Assembly (NCBI GenBank): GCA_038230415.1
Contig: JBBRNH010000058.1
Coordinates: forward strand, 1-36,573
Length of the DNA: 36,573 nt
Direction of reading: 5' to 3'
Source of the DNA: JBBRNH01 sp038230415
Lineage (GTDB): Bacteria > Bacteroidota > Bacteroidia > Cytophagales > Spirosomataceae
Shown: positions 33,006 through 36,573 of the stretch, in pieces
Position numbering within the stretch: the first letter of the stretch is position 1
Layout: each line of letters begins with the position of its first letter
Notes under the pieces: model-generated
Seen by the model: only the letters and a program-made list of their open reading frames with translations
The model's database searches: none
What the model was told of the DNA's origin: nothing
Position numbers and translations under genes: made by a program

Positions 33006-34394
33006 ATGGAAACACAACCCAATACGCCCCGGCCCGCGTCAGTTTTTGAGCAGTTCAACAACTGGCTCCGCACCTCCACGCTACTGAAAATCTGCGTGAT
33101 CGGTTTTCTGATTTTGCTGCTGCTCATCCCCACGAGTATGTTGCAATCGCTGATTAACGAGCGCGAACAAACCCGCAACCGGGCGGTGCAGGAGGTGAGC
33201 GAAAAATGGGGCAATGCCCAAACCATTGCCGGGCCGGTGCTGTCAGTGCCGGTGCGGTCGGTTATCAAAGACGACAAAGGCAAGGAATCAGTGTCGGTTT
33301 ATTACGCCAATTTCCTGCCCGACGACCTCACCATCGGCGGCAGTGTGCGGCCCGAACAGCGCAACCGGGGTATCTACACCGTGATGCTCTACAACACCCG
33401 GCTGAAACTGACGGGCCGTTTTCCGAAACCCGACCTGGAAAAACTCAACATCGGCCCGGATCAGCCGCAGTGGGACAAAGCGTTTCTGTCGGTGGGCATT
33501 TCTGACATGAAGGGGATCAAAGAGGTCATTCGGTTTCGGGTCAACGGGGCGGCTTTGCCCGTTAGTCCGGGGATACCAACGAGTGAATGGTTTCCGGTGG
33601 GAGTAAGTATTCCACTGTCGTTGAGCGCGGGCGCGGGCGGGTTCAGTTTCGATTGTGACCTGAACGTGAACGGCAGCACCGAACTGTCGTTTGTGCCGTT
33701 GGGCAAAGAAACCAATGTGAGCCTGACATCGCCCTGGGCCACGCCAAGTTTCACGGGCGCGTTTCTGCCCGATCAGCGCACGGTGGCAGACACCGGATTC
33801 CGGGCAGCCTGGAAAATCCTGCAATACAACCGCAACTTCCCGCAGCAGGGTATCGGGGCGTTTTTCGTTCAGGAACGCAACGACCCCGATCAAAGCAAGG
33901 TGGTGCCTTCTACCGATTTTGGGGTTAAGTTTTTGCTGCCCGTAGATGAGTATCAGAAAACGACGCGCTCGGCCAAATACGCCATCATGTTCATTATTAT
34001 TACGTTTTCGGTGTTTTTCTTTGTCGAAATTCTCAACAAAAAACGCATCCATCCCATTCAGTATCTGTTGGTTGGGTTTGCCATCAGCCTGTTTTATCTG
34101 CTGCTGCTATCCATCTCCGAACACCTGTCCTTCGACCGGGCCTACCTCATTGGGATGGGCGTTGTGCTGACGCTGGTGACGTTTTATGTCCGCTACGTTT
34201 TCAAAAATACCCAACTGACGGTATTATTCAGTGGTATTCTGGCCCTGCTCTACGGGTTCTTTTACTCGCTGTTGCAACTCGAAGACTACGCGCTACTGCT
34301 CGGCACGGCGGGATTGGTACTGATTTTGGGCATCGTTATGTATCTGACCCGCAACGTAAACTGGTACCGGGCCTACGAGCCAGCCAAACAATAA
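33006..34394 (+). CDS. creD: Cell-envelope inner-membrane protein CreD
   Basis: The protein is 462 residues, normal for CreD. One membrane helix lies at about 26-46 (C-V-I-G-F-L-I-L-L-L-L-I-P), preceding the family segment M-L-Q-S-L-I-N-E-R-E-Q-T-R. A periplasmic domain of about 270 residues follows, with a conserved L-P-D-D-L-T-I-G-G and G-R-F; then about five helices fill 320-455, including F-F-V-E-I-L-N-K-K-R-I-H-P-I-Q-Y-L-L-V-G, the most diagnostic motif. In Enterobacteria and Pseudomonas CreD is controlled by the CreBC two-component system and affects envelope integrity and beta-lactam response; its biochemical activity is unknown. No CreBC pair is adjacent here. It has its own promoter region. 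Confidence 0.93.
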   Translation: METQPNTPRPASVFEQFNNWLRTSTLLKICVIGFLILLLLIPTSMLQSLINEREQTRNRAVQEVSEKWGNAQTIAGPVLSVPVRSVIKDDKGKESVSVYYANFLPDDLTIGGSVRPEQRNRGIYTVMLYNTRLKLTGRFPKPDLEKLNIGPDQPQWDKAFLSVGISDMKGIKEVIRFRVNGAALPVSPGIPTSEWFPVGVSIPLSLSAGAGGFSFDCDLNVNGSTELSFVPLGKETNVSLTSPWATPSFTGAFLPDQRTVADTGFRAAWKILQYNRNFPQQGIGAFFVQERNDPDQSKVVPSTDFGVKFLLPVDEYQKTTRSAKYAIMFIIITFSVFFFVEILNKKRIHPIQYLLVGFAISLFYLLLLSISEHLSFDRAYLIGMGVVLTLVTFYVRYVFKNTQLTVLFSGILALLYGFFYSLLQLEDYALLLGTAGLVLILGIVMYLTRNVNWYRAYEPAKQ

Positions 34395-34440
34395 AGAGTA
34401 GTAAAATCGCCGTTCAGTCAACCATAAAAACGACAATACT

Positions 34441-34965
34441 ATGACCCACTTCCCCAAGCCAACCACCGGCTTTGCGCCGTTTTATGCCGGGTATATGCGC
34501 CTGGTGCCAGACGACGGCAACCTGCCTCAACACCTCGCGGCCATTATGACCGAGACCGAAATAGTGGTTGCCAACCTGCCGCCCGACAAATTCACCTATC
34601 GCTATGCCGAAGGGAAATGGACGCTGAAGGATATTCTGCTGCATCTGACCGATGCCGAGCGCGTATTTGTGTATCGGGCCATGCGCTTTGCCCGAACCGA
34701 TGCGACCGACCTGCCCGGCTTCGATGAGAATGTATTCGCGGAGAACGCCGGAGCCAACGCCCGCGCGATAACCAGCATTGTGGCCGAGTTAGCCGCGCAG
34801 CGGGTCGCTACCATTGCCTTCCTGAATAGCTTAGATGCCGTAGCCTGGCAACGGCAAGGCACGGCCAACGGCGCGGTCAATTCGGTAAGTGGCTTTATGA
34901 GTGTGCTGTACGGCCACCACCGGCACCACCTGACCGTGTTTCGGGAGCGGTATCTGAACCAATAA
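34441..34965 (+). CDS. DinB superfamily protein
   Basis: The 174-residue protein has the DinB_2-type four-helix metal-binding fold. The metal-ligand histidines are H68 in D-I-L-L-H-L-T-D-A-E-R and the pair H159/H163 in L-Y-G-H-H-R-H-H-L-T-V-F. The N-terminal part (Y-A-E-G-K-W-T-L-K-D) is family-typical. Members include thiol-transfer enzymes (bacillithiol or mycothiol S-transferases) and proteins of unknown role, so no substrate can be given. It lies 46 bp downstream of creD on the same strand and may be transcribed from that promoter. Its stop codon lies within the terminator that follows. Confidence 0.9.
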   Translation: MTHFPKPTTGFAPFYAGYMRLVPDDGNLPQHLAAIMTETEIVVANLPPDKFTYRYAEGKWTLKDILLHLTDAERVFVYRAMRFARTDATDLPGFDENVFAENAGANARAITSIVAELAAQRVATIAFLNSLDAVAWQRQGTANGAVNSVSGFMSVLYGHHRHHLTVFRERYLNQ

Positions 34966-34995
34966 AAAAGCCCCGCAGGATTGCGGGGCTTTTTT
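34964..34995. terminator. Bidirectional intrinsic terminator between DinB and ABC exporter genes
   Basis: A 14-bp perfect stem (34964-34977 with 34982-34995) closes a 4-base loop, with six A and six T residues at the ends. It begins inside the DinB stop codon and serves both convergent genes. Confidence 0.92.
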
Positions 34996-35012
34996 GTTAG
35001 TGACACGCTACG

Positions 35013-36573
35013 TCACGCTATTTCTTTGTACTGCATCCGGTAGAGATTGGCGTAGAAGCCGTTGTGCTGCAAAAGGGCTTCGTGGTTGCCCTGCTCCACA
35101 ATCTGCCCCTTGTCAACCACGATTATTTTATCGGCTTTCTGGATTGTTGACAGCCGGTGGGCAATCACGATGGCGGTGCGGCCTTTCATGAGTTTGCCAA
35201 TGGCAGTCTGAATTAACTCTTCGGTTTCGGTATCTACCGACGACGTAGCTTCATCAAGCACGATGATGCGCGGGTCATGCACCATTGCCCGGACAAACGA
35301 AATCAATTGCCGCTGCCCCACCGAGAGCGTAGCCCCGCGCTCCATCACGTTGTAATCATAGCCGCCGGGTAGCCGCATGATAAAGTCATGAACGCCCACG
35401 AGTTTGGCCGCTTCAACAACGGTTTCGTGCGTAATCCGGGCATCGCCGAGGGTGATGTTGTTGGTAATCGAGTCAGAAAACAGAAATACATCCTGCAACA
35501 CTACGCCGATATTCCGGCGCAAGGCTCCGAGTTCGTACTGATTCAAGTCAACGCCATCCACCAGAATCCGGCCTTTATTAATTTCATAAAACCGGCTCAA
35601 CAGGTTGATAATCGAGGATTTGCCCGCGCCCGTTGCGCCCACAAACGCCACGGTCTCCCCTTTGTTGACGGTGAATGAAATGTCGCGCAGCACGTAATTT
35701 TCGTCGTTATAGGCAAACCAGACGTTCTCGAAGGCAACGTTTCCGCTGATGCGCTCCGGTTTCAGGGTGCCGGTGTTGGCCGTAAACTCGTCGCTATCCA
35801 AGAGTTTCAGAATCCGGTCGGTGCTGACGATACCCATCTGCAACGTGTTAAAACGGTCGGCGAGCATCCGTATCGGCCTGAAAAACAGGTTAATAAACAT
35901 CACGAAGGCCGTTATCGTACCGAACGATACCTGCTGATTCAGCACCTCCCGCGCCCCGTACCAGACCACCAAGCCCGTTGCCGCTGCGGAGAGAATATCG
36001 GCCACCGGAAAGTAAATCGAGTAGTAGAGAATAGACCGGACGTTGGCATCGCGGTGGGTTTTGTTGATGGTGCGGAATTTTTCGCCCTCGATGGCTTCGC
36101 TGCTGAAAATCTGCACGATGTTCATGCCCGTGATATGCTCCTGCACAAACGAGTTGAGGTTTGCCACTGCCGCCCGCACCTCGTTGAACGATGCCTTGAT
36201 TTTTTCCTTGAAAATATAGGTGCTGACCAGCATCAGCGGCACCATCGAGAGGCTGATGGCCGACAGCCGCCAGTCGGTATAAAACATGACCCCGATAATC
36301 AGCACGAGTTGAAGAATATCACCGGCAATGGCTGCCATACCCTCGCTGAAGACATCGGCCAGCGTTTCGATGTCAGAAATGGTGCGCGTCACGAGCCGAC
36401 CGATGGGCGTGTTATCGAAGAATTTAAGCCGCAGTTGCAGGACTTTTTCGTAGAGCTGCACCCGAATATCGCGGATAACCTGCTGACCGAGCCAACCGGC
36501 CAAATAGGTGTTGAGAAACTGGATACCGCCCTGCACGGCCAGCACCACAATCATAATGCCGACCATGACGGCC
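35013..36573 (-). CDS. ABC exporter, fused permease and ATPase (MsbA/MdlB-like; 5'-partial)
   Basis: At least 517 residues are visible; the frame is open to the window edge and the first membrane helices are missing, so about 60-80 residues probably lie outside. The permease part shows a typical exporter coupling region (F-F-D-N-T-P-I-G-R-L-V-T-R, 49-61) and about four to five helices. The ATPase has Walker A G-A-T-G-A-G-K-S-S (310-318), the Q-loop V-L-Q-D-V-F-L-F (356-363), signature L-S-V-G-Q-R-Q (414-420), Walker B I-I-V-L-D-E-A-T-S (434-442) and H-loop A-H-R-L-S (469-473). It is a half-transporter expected to dimerise, for lipid or drug export. Whether it forms a heterodimer with a neighbour outside the window cannot be seen. 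Confidence 0.95.
   Translation of the reverse strand, partial: AVMVGIMIVVLAVQGGIQFLNTYLAGWLGQQVIRDIRVQLYEKVLQLRLKFFDNTPIGRLVTRTISDIETLADVFSEGMAAIAGDILQLVLIIGVMFYTDWRLSAISLSMVPLMLVSTYIFKEKIKASFNEVRAAVANLNSFVQEHITGMNIVQIFSSEAIEGEKFRTINKTHRDANVRSILYYSIYFPVADILSAAATGLVVWYGAREVLNQQVSFGTITAFVMFINLFFRPIRMLADRFNTLQMGIVSTDRILKLLDSDEFTANTGTLKPERISGNVAFENVWFAYNDENYVLRDISFTVNKGETVAFVGATGAGKSSIINLLSRFYEINKGRILVDGVDLNQYELGALRRNIGVVLQDVFLFSDSITNNITLGDARITHETVVEAAKLVGVHDFIMRLPGGYDYNVMERGATLSVGQRQLISFVRAMVHDPRIIVLDEATSSVDTETEELIQTAIGKLMKGRTAIVIAHRLSTIQKADKIIVVDKGQIVEQGNHEALLQHNGFYANLYRMQYKEIA

Overview
The window looks like chromosomal DNA of a Bacteroidota species, most likely order Cytophagales (a Spirosoma-, Rudanella- or Fibrella-like genus). 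The evidence is a type IX secretion (T9SS) type B sorting domain on a giant adhesin followed by a PorP/SprF-family protein, a eukaryotic-type (GSII) glutamine synthetase, a DUF4965 'glutaminase' family protein paired with a GH127 enzyme, a CarboxypepD_reg/TonB-plug protein, few Shine-Dalgarno sequences, and several boxes of the Bacteroidota -7 form TAnnTTTG. Genus is inference; no rRNA or tRNA gene was seen.

Layout. 1-9.8 kb: the 3' part of a giant Ig-like/DUF11 repeat adhesin with a gliding-motility C-terminal domain, a nested inverted repeat, then a PorP/SprF-like outer-membrane protein and a strong terminator. 9.8-13.5 kb: an Rpn-type PD-(D/E)XK nuclease and a 903-residue secreted protein with a regulatory beta-sandwich and a C-terminal TonB plug but no barrel; both look more A+T-rich than their surroundings. 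13.6-16.1 kb: an orphan ModA, a T4 Rnl1-type RNA ligase and two short, translationally coupled membrane-protein genes of unknown function. 16.1-19.2 kb (minus): an operon of M20 amidohydrolase, beta-lactamase-fold serine hydrolase and GNAT acetyltransferase. 19.5-23.0 kb: topoisomerase IV subunit A, ending in a beta-clamp-binding-like QLGLF, followed by a SanA/YdcF membrane protein. 23.0-26.2 kb: a one-repeat EamA protein and an OmpR-type two-component pair on the minus strand, divergent from a secreted PepSY-like protein. 26.2-26.4 kb: a foldback element of about 210 bp with a perfect 22-bp hairpin at its centre. 26.5-31.3 kb: a two-gene carbohydrate operon (DUF4965 protein, GH127 beta-L-arabinofuranosidase family) followed by what looks like a decayed 3' stub of a GH43-like gene. 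31.3-36.6 kb: an orphan DUF433 protein, GSII glutamine synthetase, CreD, a DinB-superfamily protein, and an ABC exporter cut by the window end.

How genes work together. The adhesin and PorP-like protein suggest a T9SS surface-display pair. The kinase, regulator and PepSY-like gene look like one envelope-sensing module. The GH127/DUF4965 pair, with the GH43-like relic beside it, suggests an arabinan or arabinoside utilisation locus that has partly eroded. The M20/serine hydrolase/GNAT operon suggests periplasmic breakdown of amide or peptide compounds. No complete mobile element, CRISPR array or recognised defence island is visible. The least explained parts are the foldback element, the small-protein pair next to the RNA ligase, and the QLGLF tail of ParC.
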